DNA of 24,652 bases from CALAED01 sp937891035. GTDB lineage: Bacteria > Actinomycetota > Actinomycetes > Streptosporangiales > Streptosporangiaceae. The translations under genes were made by a program, and so were the position numbers. The notes beneath the pieces were generated by a model, which was given only the letters and a program-made list of their open reading frames with translations, did no database searches and had not been told where the DNA came from. Where the stretch lies: the NCBI GenBank assembly GCA_035642125.1, contig DASQSZ010000289.1, positions 1 through 24,652 of the forward strand, given 5' to 3'. Shown in pieces: positions 1-8,334 of this stretch. Each line of letters starts with the position of its first letter. Position 1 is the stretch's first letter.

Positions 1-2274
1 GTCCGGTTCGCCACCGCGAGCAGCCGAGGGACGGTGCAGCTGTGGGATGGCGTCCAAGGCGTGCAGGTCGGCCGAGCGATGTCGTCGGACGGTGGGCCGG
101 TGTGGTCCATGGCGGCGCTGACGGTCCCGGGACCGAGGGCGATGCTGTTCACCGGGTCGGACGACGGGCGGATTCGCCGCTGGGACGCCGAGACGGGTGA
201 GCCCGTCGGCGAACCGTTCGGTGAACATGTGGGTCCCATACGGGCCATGACCGCGGGTGCGCCGGTCGACGGCAGGCCCACGCTGGTGACGGGGGGCGAC
301 GAGGGGACCGTGTGTCGTTGGGACGCCGAAACGGGTCACCAACTCGGACCGGTGTTGGAAAGCGAAGGCGGGGCTGTGTGGGCGGTGACCGTCGCGAGGA
401 TGCCGACCGGCCCGCCGATCGTGGTCTCTGTCGGCAGCAACGGCGTCCTGTCTCGATGGGACAACGCCGGCGCACGCCTGGACGCCCGGATCGTCGTCGG
501 TCCCGGCGGCCTGTCCGGCGTCGTCGTCGTCACCCTGCGGGACGGCAGGGTGACGTTGATCTGCGCCGGCATGGACGGTCGGTTGACGTGCTGGGACGCC
601 CGTACCGGTCAGCGCATCGGCCGTCCCGAACTGGTTTCCGCCCGTGGCGTGTTCTCGCTGGCCACCGTGCCGGACGCTGAAGGCCGGGCCGGGCTGGCCT
701 TCGGCACAGAGGGAGCCGTGACCATCGCCCCGGTGATGTGGGACTCCCAATCGCGTCTATCCGCACAAGCGCAGGTCGACTCCACTCGAGTCCAGGACGG
801 GCTTGGTCGGCGGATTCTGGCGGCGCACCTGGGTGCGCTGCTGAGCGAGCTCTCCAATAACTCCGCCAGCACGAGCGCGGTGGTGCACGTCGACGGACCG
901 TGGGGCGCGGGCAAGACCACGTTAGTCAGGCTTCTCCTTGATGATATCCAGGCGCACGGCCCGGATTGGACGCCTCCGCTGGTCGTGGAGTATGACGCCT
1001 GGCGGGAGTGCGCGATAGCGCCCGAATGGTGGTCGCTGGCCGCCGCGATCGAGAGGGAAGTGCGCCGGTCCCGATTCTGGGCCACCCGCGCGTTCATGCA
1101 CGTCTGGTCGGTGGGGGCACGAACGGCACGGTCGCCGGCGACGCTGACCGCACTCGCGGTAGCCCTGGGCGCCGGGCTGGTGAGCGCCCTCCTCTCGCCG
1201 TCGTGGGTACAGACTGTGGTCGCCATTACGGCGGCGATCGGGGCCTTGGTCGGCATCGGTCAAACGCTCGGGAGGACGCTGTTTTGGCATTCCGCCCCGT
1301 TCGGCCAACTGCACCTGCATACGGAGGACAACCCGTTGGGTCAGGTCGCCGACATGATCAGTTGGTTGCGCGGGTGGACGCCGCGGGTGCCACCCGGCCG
1401 TGCCGGTCACGATCGGCGGAAGCCGATCCTGCTGGTCATCGACGACCTGGACCGGTGCCCCGCGGAACGGGTGGTGAAGATCCTCGAGACCGTGCACACG
1501 ATCCTGCGCCGGCCGCCCGCCCGCGGCCGGCCTCGCCGTCGCGAACCGGCACGCCTGTTCGTCCTCGTGCTCGCCGACGGCCACTGGGTCCGGCAGGCCT
1601 TCACATCGCAATACGCCGAGTTCCAGAACCCCGGGTCCGCCACCCGTGACCCCGGATCGGATTTCACCCTGAAGGTGTTCGACCACGTGGTGCTCGTTCC
1701 AGACCTTTCCGCTGAGCAGGTCTCCGCGTACCTCGACGACGTGGTCGAAGCAACGCCAGACGGCCCGGCGGACGGCGCGACAGCCGGGCCGGGGGTATCG
1801 CCGAACCGGATCGCCGTCCAGACTGGCGACGACGCCGGCCCGCGGCAAGCCCGAACGCCCGCCGACGTGACACCGTACATCCGCGACGAGGAAAGAGCAC
1901 GGATCGACCGCGTACGTCAAGATGCCACCGCCGCAGCCACCGACGTGCGCAGCGACCATCTCCTGCACACGTACGCGAGTCTGATGCCGGCCAATCCCCG
2001 CATGATCAAGCGCATCGCGAACGCGTTGGGGATGCTCGAGGCGGTCAGGCTCCATGTCGGGCACACCGAGGACGATGACGCCATGGCACGGGCGGCGATC
2101 CTGTTGGTCCGGTTTCCCGTGCTGGCCGCCCGACTGCGCCTCGATGATCTGGTGAACGGCAAGGACACGTGCTGGAAGCTGCCTGGCGTAAGGGACGTAC
2201 TGGATGGGTGCAGCGTGGAGGCGTTGGCCCGCTGTCTCGGCCGAGCCAATCCGCTCAGTGCTGACGAACCATGA
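1..2274 (+). CDS. WD40-repeat / KAP-family P-loop NTPase, 5' end cut by window
   Basis: The frame is open from base 1, and the first residues (VRFATASSRGTVQLWD) already form a WD40 blade, so the true start lies upstream. At least five WD-type repeats fill about residues 1-235 of the visible 757 (ends such as RIRRWD, TVCRWD, LSRWD, LTCWD). A KAP-type ATPase follows: Walker A GPWGAGKTT at nt 895-921, two hydrophobic segments at about nt 1140-1270 inserted between Walker A and B, and Walker B LLVIDDLDRC at about nt 1429-1458. TM segments inside the P-loop domain are a known KAP hallmark. The family is membrane-associated, and some bacterial members are linked to conflict or signalling; the blades probably sense or scaffold a ligand. 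The role here is inference. It converges on the next gene with 3 nt between stop codons. Confidence 0.9.
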   Translation, partial: VRFATASSRGTVQLWDGVQGVQVGRAMSSDGGPVWSMAALTVPGPRAMLFTGSDDGRIRRWDAETGEPVGEPFGEHVGPIRAMTAGAPVDGRPTLVTGGDEGTVCRWDAETGHQLGPVLESEGGAVWAVTVARMPTGPPIVVSVGSNGVLSRWDNAGARLDARIVVGPGGLSGVVVVTLRDGRVTLICAGMDGRLTCWDARTGQRIGRPELVSARGVFSLATVPDAEGRAGLAFGTEGAVTIAPVMWDSQSRLSAQAQVDSTRVQDGLGRRILAAHLGALLSELSNNSASTSAVVHVDGPWGAGKTTLVRLLLDDIQAHGPDWTPPLVVEYDAWRECAIAPEWWSLAAAIEREVRRSRFWATRAFMHVWSVGARTARSPATLTALAVALGAGLVSALLSPSWVQTVVAITAAIGALVGIGQTLGRTLFWHSAPFGQLHLHTEDNPLGQVADMISWLRGWTPRVPPGRAGHDRRKPILLVIDDLDRCPAERVVKILETVHTILRRPPARGRPRRREPARLFVLVLADGHWVRQAFTSQYAEFQNPGSATRDPGSDFTLKVFDHVVLVPDLSAEQVSAYLDDVVEATPDGPADGATAGPGVSPNRIAVQTGDDAGPRQARTPADVTPYIRDEERARIDRVRQDATAAATDVRSDHLLHTYASLMPANPRMIKRIANALGMLEAVRLHVGHTEDDDAMARAAILLVRFPVLAARLRLDDLVNGKDTCWKLPGVRDVLDGCSVEALARCLGRANPLSADEP

Positions 2275-2277
2275 TCG

Positions 2278-3198
2278 TCAACGGATCAGCGGACGCAGGG
2301 TCTGCGCTGCGATCTCCAGTCCTTGCTTGATCTTGGTGGGGGTGCCGCCCCAGACCGGGTCCTCGTGCTCGACGGCGACCGCGCCGTCGAAGCCGCCGGT
2401 GTAGAGGGTGTCGATGATCCGGTTCCAGTCGAGCTGACCGCGGCCGGGGACGCGGTACCGCCACCAGCCGGTGTCCTCGGGCCGGGCGCGGCCGACAGCC
2501 TTGCCGAAGACGCTGTATCGCGTCCGGTATCGCGCGTCGATCTCGATGTCCTTGGCCTGGACGTGGAGCACCCTGCCCGTCTTGAGACACGGCCGGAGGG
2601 CATCGACCGGGTCGATACCCAGCCACACCAGGTGCGACGGGTCGTAGTTCAAGTACAGCCCGAGGTCGAACAACCAGTCCCACAGCTCGGGCGAATATGC
2701 CAGGTTGCCGGGATACCCGTCCGGGTGCCAACCCTCCATCGGACAGTTCTCGATGACAAGCCGGACGCCGTGGTCGTCGGCGTACCGGACCAGTTCGGGT
2801 AGCAGCTTCTCGGCCTCGCGCAAATTGTGCGACACCGTCCTCGCCGCATCCCGGCCGATGAACGTGCCGACGTGCGCCACGCCGAGCAAAGAGGCTGCGC
2901 GGATGCATGCCTTGAGATGGCCATGAATCCGCTCGCGCTCAGCCGGGTCACCGATGAGATTGTTCTCGTAGCAGCTCACCGCGGACAGAGCCAAACCGTG
3001 CTCGGCGAGTAGCGCCCCGATTCGCTCGGTGTCGATAGGTGGGCCGTCAACCTCAAGGTGGGTGGCGTGGTGCGGATGGTCGTCACCGGACGGCCACGCC
3101 GCAACTTCTAGGGCGTCATAACCGGCTGACGCGGCCCACTCAGCGACCTCCTCAAGCGTGAGCCACGGTAGACAGGCAGTGAACAGGCCGAGCTGCAT
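2278..3198 (-). CDS. Sugar phosphate isomerase/epimerase family protein (xylose-isomerase-like TIM barrel)
   Basis: 306 aa. The start ATG at 3198 is preceded by AAGGAG at 5-nt spacing; an in-frame upstream Met at 3279 lacks this and adds an unrelated arginine/cysteine-rich tail. The protein opens with a beta-strand (MQLGLFTACLPWLTLEE) typical of AP-endonuclease-2/xylose-isomerase-like barrels. Candidate metal ligands fall where the family has them: Glu150 (VIENCP), Asp186 and His189 (NYDPSHLVWLG), His212 (LHVQAKDIE) and Glu277 (VEHEDP). Such enzymes isomerise or epimerise sugars and inositol derivatives, or cleave ring substrates, using a divalent metal in the cytoplasm; the substrate cannot be read from sequence. 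No transporter or sugar dehydrogenase lies beside it, so it is probably transcribed alone. Confidence 0.88.
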   Translation of the reverse strand: MQLGLFTACLPWLTLEEVAEWAASAGYDALEVAAWPSGDDHPHHATHLEVDGPPIDTERIGALLAEHGLALSAVSCYENNLIGDPAERERIHGHLKACIRAASLLGVAHVGTFIGRDAARTVSHNLREAEKLLPELVRYADDHGVRLVIENCPMEGWHPDGYPGNLAYSPELWDWLFDLGLYLNYDPSHLVWLGIDPVDALRPCLKTGRVLHVQAKDIEIDARYRTRYSVFGKAVGRARPEDTGWWRYRVPGRGQLDWNRIIDTLYTGGFDGAVAVEHEDPVWGGTPTKIKQGLEIAAQTLRPLIR

Positions 3199-3411
3199 AA
3201 GTCTCCTTGAGCGACAGGGAAGACAGAGGCAGAGTCTATGTCCGCCTTCAACGCGTAATCGTTCGGAGGGCGACGCCATCGGTGACCATCAGCGGGGACC
3301 TGGCGACGTCGGTGAGCAACCCGATCACAACCTGCGAGTCCAGGCCGCGTTCTCGCCTGTTTTGTCGCATTGAATGGTGTCCAATGTGCACGGCCGATCT
3401 GGGCTCGAGCT

Positions 3412-4137
3412 TCAAGCACGGATGCTCCAGTGGACGACGTCGGTGATATGTGGTTTTGTCGCCTGGCCATCGATGATCTCGATTTCGATCACCACTGAAA
3501 ACGGGGTGACGGGAGGGCGGAGACGGGCGATCTTGCGGATGCCATCGGCCGTCACCATTTTGGCCGCGGCCACGGTGGCCTGCATTCCGCACCCAGCCAG
3601 GATCACGATGCGCCGATCCGGGTCGAAAGGACTGGGCAGGAAACTGATGGCGGCGAAGTCGCGGACGGTCTTCGCGTGCATGACTTCTTGGGCGAACACC
3701 CGGCCATCGGCGAGTCTGACCAGGTCGGCTCGGTCGCGGTAAAGCGTGAACCTATACGGCATCGAGACGCGGCGGTCGATCTCCTTGTACAGCCCGTTCG
3801 CTCGAGCGCCGCCGATGACGACCAGATCGCTGTGGGCGTCCCGGACTCGCGAGAAGGTACTCGCCCGTATGATCCGCGTCCGGGCACCACAGACGCTGCG
3901 CAGGTATGCCGCCACGGTCCCGGCGGCCTCCGCGTCACCCTCGTAGAGGGTGGGGAGCGTGGTGGCGTGGCCCGGCCCGTCGGACAAGGCTAAGACGACC
4001 TCCGCCGACCGGCCGAGCCGCCAGACCCGTCGTGCCGGGCCGACCGCCTTCCAACGCTGGTGCAATCCGCGAGCAGCGCCGCCGAGCAGGAAAGCCAGAA
4101 GCGACGACAAAAGATTGATCGCCAGCGCAGAAGTCAT
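3412..4137 (-). CDS. Membrane-anchored protein of unknown function with Rossmann-like motifs
   Basis: 241 aa. The start ATG at 4137 follows a GGGGA-type ribosome site; the frame stays open upstream to 4359, but that extension has no hydrophobic or conserved character. Residues 3-24 (ALAINLLSSLLAFLLGGAARGL) form one N-terminal membrane helix, leaving a cytoplasmic domain of about 200 aa. That domain carries two alternating-strand motifs: DLVVIGGARAN (104-114) and RRIVILAGCGMQATVAAAK (175-193). I associate the pair hxGGxxxN and hhhAGxxxxxT with uncharacterised actinobacterial Rossmann-like proteins, some membrane-anchored. The function is unknown; a nucleotide-binding or sensing role is only inference. 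It stands alone between a TIM-barrel gene and the CcbP-like pair. Confidence 0.72.
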   Translation of the reverse strand: MTSALAINLLSSLLAFLLGGAARGLHQRWKAVGPARRVWRLGRSAEVVLALSDGPGHATTLPTLYEGDAEAAGTVAAYLRSVCGARTRIIRASTFSRVRDAHSDLVVIGGARANGLYKEIDRRVSMPYRFTLYRDRADLVRLADGRVFAQEVMHAKTVRDFAAISFLPSPFDPDRRIVILAGCGMQATVAAAKMVTADGIRKIARLRPPVTPFSVVIEIEIIDGQATKPHITDVVHWSIRA

Positions 4138-4157
4138 CTGTTCCCCTACCGCGTGCA

Positions 4158-4174
4158 CCGGCCATAACGGCCGG
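4158..4174. promoter_or_regulatory. Inverted repeat upstream of the membrane-anchored gene
   Basis: Perfect 6-bp arms CCGGCC and GGCCGG around ATAAC lie about 20 nt before the leftward start at 4137. It could be an operator or a 5'-UTR hairpin. In GC-rich DNA such short arms arise easily by chance. The rest of 4138-4413 shows no supported gene. Confidence 0.3.
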
Positions 4175-4372
4175 ATCACCGACCACTTCGACCGACGCCG
4201 CCAAATTCCGGTTCCAACGGCCGGCTGTACCGAGTGTGCTTCCCCCTGTGGGTTGATCGGTAGACGCTGGACCCCATCCTGATCAGCACTGTGGTGGGGC
4301 GACGTGCTCCATGGTGCGGTTATGCTCGCACCCAGCGATGACGCGATGTGCGAGGCCACAGGAAGAGAACGC

Positions 4373-4407
4373 CCACCCTTGGTAGGTCCGGAAGACTGTC
4401 AGGGTGG
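4373..4407 (-). terminator. Possible weak terminator after the CcbP-partner gene
   Basis: CCACCCT (4373-4379) and AGGGTGG (4401-4407) are complementary 7-bp arms with a 21-nt loop, just past the leftward stop at 4414. There is no T-tract, so this is at best a weak hairpin. Confidence 0.25.
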
Positions 4408-4413
4408 CTTAGA

Positions 4414-5592
4414 TCATTGTGTGAATCCGGCGCGATCGAGGCGCTCGATAAGGCTCGGTTTGCGGTGATGCTCCTGGCGCAGCAGCGTGCAGCGGCGCGT
4501 GAGATCCTCGGTATCGCCGCTGCGCTCGGCGAGCGCATGCAGATCTTTGAGCAGTTCGACGGCCGTGTCGTACTCTCTGGGTTTTCGGGTGGCGATCAGC
4601 GCGCCGACGCGTGACCACGCCGCCTCCGGGTCGGCGGCCAGCGCGTCCAGCCGTTTCTCCCTGGCGAGCGCCCGTTCCTTGGCGCGGCGGGCCTCCTCGG
4701 CGGCGCGCGCGGCGGCTGCCCGGCGCTCGCGTTCCCGGCGACGATCGGCTGCCGCGTCGAGCAACTCGGCAACCGTACGCGGGGAAGGATCGTCAGCCGG
4801 GGTGTCGGATGGTGTTCCATGCTCTCCGCGGAATCGGCGCAGCAACTCCATCCGGACCTGTGCCGCTTGATCGATTGCCACCCGGACCAGGAACGCGTCC
4901 TTCTGCCGCGGGGGCAGTGCGGCGATCCACGCCGTCAGCTTTGCTGCGTCGTCCTCGACCGCTCTCAGTGGCGGGCTGGCCTCGGCCGCAACGGCGAGCA
5001 GATCGGAGTCCACGCGCAAGAAGTCGGCCAGGGCACGCTGGGGTGCACTAAGAGTTCCGAGCCCGGCCGGCACCGACGGTTCGAGATCGTTATCTTCGTC
5101 ATAGTCGAAGGCGTCCTCGTCTCGTTCCCATGAGCCGAAGGCCGCCAGCCACGCCAGATACAGCGGCCGGAGGTCTCCGGCAGCCAACTCCGTACGGACC
5201 CCGATCATGGCTGACAGCGCGTCTTCGGCACCCTCGACCCAGTCGCCGCTCTCGTCCTCGCTGGACAGGTCGAGGATGAGGTGCTTGCCGGACTTGTACG
5301 CCATCACATGCCCGTCCACGCAATACCGCTCGGCGACATCGAGCGGCAGGAGCGTACGGGGAAGGCGGAACATCACCCGATGGGTGCCCCAGTTCGCCAC
5401 ATACAGGTGGGCGTCGTAATAATGCTCCAACATCTTGTACGGGTCGCCGCGGAAATCGCCCCAGTGGTACTCATTGGTGAAGCTGGTCGCGGTGATCCGG
5501 GCCCTGGTCGACAGCGCGCGGACCTCGGCCTGCTGGCGCTCATCTAGCGGACGGTCCAGTGCAAGGAATTCGTAATATTGGTATTCGCTCAT
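4414..5592 (-). CDS. Conserved hypothetical protein (MSEYQYYEF family), partner of the CcbP-like gene
   Basis: 392 aa. I chose ATG 5592 because the protein then begins MSEYQYYEFLALDRPLDE, an opening I recall from actinobacterial homologues; a further in-frame ATG at 5634 would overlap the upstream gene by 34 nt. The N-terminal 200 residues are a globular domain rich in Tyr/Trp (TSFTNEYHWGDFRGDP, NWGTHRVMFRLP). After an acidic linker (DEDAFDYDEDNDLEP) and a helical region comes a strongly charged Arg/Glu/Ala coiled coil (RRRERERRAAAARAAEEARR) and a helical C-terminus ending in a basic LRQEHHRKPSLIERLDRAGF motif. No catalytic motif is recognised. It starts 8 nt after the upstream stop with only a distant GGAG, so translational coupling is likely. 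The function is unknown. Confidence 0.82.
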   Translation of the reverse strand: MSEYQYYEFLALDRPLDERQQAEVRALSTRARITATSFTNEYHWGDFRGDPYKMLEHYYDAHLYVANWGTHRVMFRLPRTLLPLDVAERYCVDGHVMAYKSGKHLILDLSSEDESGDWVEGAEDALSAMIGVRTELAAGDLRPLYLAWLAAFGSWERDEDAFDYDEDNDLEPSVPAGLGTLSAPQRALADFLRVDSDLLAVAAEASPPLRAVEDDAAKLTAWIAALPPRQKDAFLVRVAIDQAAQVRMELLRRFRGEHGTPSDTPADDPSPRTVAELLDAAADRRRERERRAAAARAAEEARRAKERALAREKRLDALAADPEAAWSRVGALIATRKPREYDTAVELLKDLHALAERSGDTEDLTRRCTLLRQEHHRKPSLIERLDRAGFTQ

Positions 5593-5600
5593 CTTGCGGG

Positions 5601-5918
5601 TCAGGGACTCCAGTGCCGGTAGGCTTCGATCCATTCAGCGCCCGCCGGGGGTGGGCTCGGCAGCGGAAGATCAAGGATATCGATCGTTTGGCGATGCCGT
5701 CCACGGGTGCAGATCGCGACAATCCCGCGGCTCGGCAATAGATCGATTTTCCTTACGGTCACATCGACGCCCAGCACGGTCGTCTGGAACGGCACCGCCA
5801 GGTGTTCCTCGAACATGGTCTGAAAACCCGTCAACTCCTCATGCTCGCCATAGGCGTCGACGGTCGCCTGCTCGACCAACTCATCTAGTTCTGCTTTGCT
5901 CAGCTCCACGGCGGACAA
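5601..5918 (-). CDS. CcbP-like putative calcium-binding protein
   Basis: 105 aa from a TTG at 5918 (MSAVELSKAELDELVEQATVDAYGEHEELTGF); a GTG at 5909 is an alternative, and neither has a strong ribosome site. The acidic pattern VDAYGEHEELTGFQTMFEEHL, then VPFQTTVLGVDVTV, IVAICTRGRHRQTIDILDLPLP and EWIEAYRHW, matches what I recall of the CcbP family (Calci_bind_CcbP), first described in the cyanobacterium Anabaena as a small acidic Ca2+-binding protein. The clustered Asp/Glu residues fit cation binding. The family assignment is from memory of its motif pattern and calcium binding here is inferred. It is first in a two-gene leftward operon with the 392-aa partner. Confidence 0.72.
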   Translation of the reverse strand: MSAVELSKAELDELVEQATVDAYGEHEELTGFQTMFEEHLAVPFQTTVLGVDVTVRKIDLLPSRGIVAICTRGRHRQTIDILDLPLPSPPPAGAEWIEAYRHWSP

Positions 5919-6057
5919 GCGTAACCAGACCTAGCACGGCGGGACGGGCATATCGGGAATGACGTGCCGCGAGCAAGACGCGGCGACGAGGGCTTTCGGC
6001 TCATTGTTGAGCGGACTGACCTGACCATAGTCGGTGGACAGGCCCATCCCAGGCCAG

Positions 6058-7260
6058 TCACGGCTTCGCCAGGTTTCTCGTCACCGCCGTCGCGAGTTCC
6101 TTTGCGATGTCGCACAGCTTGCCTTCCAGCTGCGGTCCGTACGCGTTCAGTTGGATGTGCTCGACCGTTGACTCGCCCGCGGCGTCGGTGTAGCTGCGGT
6201 GCTCGATGGAGACGAGGCAGGAGTGGTCGCCCCATTCGTTTGGCGCCACATAGCTCTGCCTGCCGCCGAGGCGGGCCGGCACACCGTCACCCGTCAGATC
6301 GTTGTCCTGGTTGAAGAGCAGAGTGACTCCGGCGTCTTGGCTAGCGCTCTCCCAATCGCATCCCCAGTTGGCGAAGCCGGGAGCCTTGACATCGGCGTCG
6401 ATCCCTGGAATCACCTTGAGCGCTTCGTGGTCCAGCAGATCGCAGGCGTCGAGCCGGGCCAGCGAGTTTACGGGGAAGGGCTCCGGCCGCTCCGGCACCG
6501 GGCCGCTGTTGAGCATCCTCACCGCGTAGTCGGTGGCGGCCTGGGCGATGGCGCACAAGTCGGGCGCCGCAGGCCCGATCAGCTCTGCCTCGATCGAGAT
6601 CTCGTTGCCATCGGAGAGCTGGACGTTCCGGACGCAGGCTTCCGCATCGCCGGGCGGCTCGATGATGGTCACATGGTCGACCGTCTTTGTGGGAAACGGC
6701 GCCCCGTCACCTGGATCGTTGTCGAAGTTGAGGTTGACGTCTACGATCTCGATGCTGGTGTGGCGCTTGTACACCAGGACATCACATCGGCCAAACTCGC
6801 CATAGTTCGGATCAATCTTGCTGTTGCCGAAGCGGGCGAGTTGCTTGACATCGAGCAGCGAGCAGGGATCGGCCTTGCGCACGGCGCCCAGTACGCCCGG
6901 TCGCCCTGAACGGGAGGGCGACGCCAAGGGACTGCCACTCGGGCCGGGCTGGGGATGGGGCTCAGTTCCCCCAACAACGGCAAAGGCCAGGGTCGCGGTC
7001 AACGCGACACACGTGAGTGTCACCGTTACGACAATGCGATATTTCCTGCGCCGCATCGCCACGACAAAATAACAAGCAGCTGCCAAAGCTAGACAAGCAA
7101 CCAAAATCAGCGCCTTTTGGACAGCCGTATCGGCCGGCAGCAAGGCGAGACCAATAGTCGCAAATACCCCGAAAGCGCTGCCGCCGATCCCAATGATCCC
7201 ATTTAGGCCCTCGAGCGGGGACTTGTGCGAGTTGGGATTTCTCACTGAATCCTGAGGCAC
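6058..7260 (-). CDS. Three-TM membrane protein with two tandem DUF3558-like domains
   Basis: 400 aa from GTG 7260, which is preceded by AGAGGAAG at a good distance; the upstream TTG at 7293 lacks a ribosome site. Hydrophobic helices lie at about 21-41, 50-68 and 75-97, followed by a Pro/Ser-rich linker (HPQPGPSGSPLASPSRSG). Two repeated extracytoplasmic modules follow, each opening with a DUF3558-type motif (ADPCSLLD near 131; LDACDLLDHEALK near 281). Each has four similarly spaced cysteines (DPC, GRC, EAC, DLC; then DAC, WGC, HSC, KLC), suggesting two disulfides per module. DUF3558 is normally found in actinobacterial secreted lipoproteins; here no lipobox is present and the domains hang from a three-helix anchor. 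The function is unknown, with a cell-surface location inferred. Confidence 0.8.
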   Translation of the reverse strand: MPQDSVRNPNSHKSPLEGLNGIIGIGGSAFGVFATIGLALLPADTAVQKALILVACLALAAACYFVVAMRRRKYRIVVTVTLTCVALTATLAFAVVGGTEPHPQPGPSGSPLASPSRSGRPGVLGAVRKADPCSLLDVKQLARFGNSKIDPNYGEFGRCDVLVYKRHTSIEIVDVNLNFDNDPGDGAPFPTKTVDHVTIIEPPGDAEACVRNVQLSDGNEISIEAELIGPAAPDLCAIAQAATDYAVRMLNSGPVPERPEPFPVNSLARLDACDLLDHEALKVIPGIDADVKAPGFANWGCDWESASQDAGVTLLFNQDNDLTGDGVPARLGGRQSYVAPNEWGDHSCLVSIEHRSYTDAAGESTVEHIQLNAYGPQLEGKLCDIAKELATAVTRNLAKP

Positions 7261-7481
7261 TGATCGCTTCCTCTGACTCACGAGGTTATTCAACCGTAAG
7301 ATCTGACAATAGCGGAGAATCCATCACTTCGGAGAAGAATGATCCTCTACAGCGCTCCCGCAGGCAGACGCGAAGTCCTGGCGAAGCTGGTAGCTGCTTG
7401 ACCTGACGTGCCCCACAGCCCGGATCCGCCGATATAAGCAGAACCCCGCCTCCCCAGCACAGCCAGTTTTACTCCGGAGGG

Positions 7482-7500
7482 CCGCCGCGCCGAGCGGCGG
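7482..7500 (-). terminator. Hairpin directly after the methyltransferase stop
   Basis: CCGCCGC (7482-7488) and GCGGCGG (7494-7500) are perfect 7-bp arms with a 5-nt loop, touching the leftward stop codon at 7501-7503. It has no T-run, as is common for actinomycete terminators. The remaining 7261-7481 holds the 5' region of the DUF3558-like gene; no clear promoter could be assigned. Confidence 0.6.
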
Positions 7501-8304
7501 TTAGACGGCCTCCAAGACGAAGAACAGGAAGCACAGAAATGCCCCCGACGGCCTGTCCGCGATCTTGGCCGGGAGCAGCTCGCGGGGGGTGTCTGATGCG
7601 GGGGGCGGCTCGCTGATGACGGCTATCCGGAAGCCGGCTGAGGTGAAGGCGTCGGTCATCGCGTGCAGCGGCCGGTGCCACAAGCTGATCAGGGCGCGGT
7701 GGCCGCCGAGGTTCCATTCGAAGGACCACTTGCGGGTCGCGAAGTAGTCGGCGCCGGGACCGGCCTGCAGTTGGCTTTGGAATGGGTGCTCAACCGACGC
7801 GATCAGCCGGCCACCGGGCGTCAGCACGCGCCGCAGTTCGGCCAGGGGTGCCGTCCAGTCCTCCAGGTAATGCAGCACCAGGGACGCGATGACATCGTCG
7901 AACGAGCTGCCGGCGAACGGCAGTGGGCTCCCCAGATCGGCGAGGTGCAGGGCCGCGCCGGCCCCGAGCCGCCGCCGGGCCAGCTCCAGCATCTTGGTGC
8001 TGGAGTCGATGCCGGTCACGATGGCGCCTCGTTCGCGCAGCGCCGCGAACAAGGGGCCGGAGCCGCAGCCGGCGTCGAGGATACGCCGGCCTGCCACGTG
8101 CCCGGCCAGTTCCAAGATCGCGGGCCGCTCGTAGTAGGCATTGACGAGGCTGGCCTCGGCCTCGGCTGAGTACGCCTCGGCGAAGCTGTCATAGTCGTTA
8201 GCCACGACCCGGTCTGCGGACCCGGCCGAACTTTCAGGAACGGGAGGCATTGCAGTCCAGCCTGGCATGCCCGGCCTATCCCCCACCGGGGCATTCGCTG
8301 GCAT
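7501..8304 (-). CDS. Class I SAM-dependent methyltransferase
   Basis: 267 aa from ATG 8304; ATG 8250 is an alternative start, and the family core begins only at DYDSFAEAYSAEAE (about residue 38). Motif I is RRILDAGCGSG (73-83), followed by an acidic post-I residue in IVTGIDSS (Asp100), then the usual DDVIASLVLHYLEDW and LRRVLTPGGRLIASVEHPF segments. This is the UbiE/COQ5-like Methyltransf_11 pattern, acting in the cytoplasm on a small molecule. The acceptor is unknown and no biosynthetic partner lies beside it. It is probably monocistronic, with a strong hairpin touching its stop codon. Confidence 0.87.
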   Translation of the reverse strand: MPANAPVGDRPGMPGWTAMPPVPESSAGSADRVVANDYDSFAEAYSAEAEASLVNAYYERPAILELAGHVAGRRILDAGCGSGPLFAALRERGAIVTGIDSSTKMLELARRRLGAGAALHLADLGSPLPFAGSSFDDVIASLVLHYLEDWTAPLAELRRVLTPGGRLIASVEHPFQSQLQAGPGADYFATRKWSFEWNLGGHRALISLWHRPLHAMTDAFTSAGFRIAVISEPPPASDTPRELLPAKIADRPSGAFLCFLFFVLEAV

Positions 8305-8334
8305 AGACCGTCCAGCATGACCACCCGACGACTG

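Noticed and set aside
922..2064. Long antisense frame (380 codons) opposite the KAP domain
   Set aside because: Arg/His/Gly-rich with no motif; it is the complement of a clear KAP ATPase frame and typical of GC-rich DNA.
1..4137. Calling the left end a known antiphage defence island
   Set aside because: KAP ATPases occur in defence loci, but no nuclease, cyclase or other recognised defence partner is visible.
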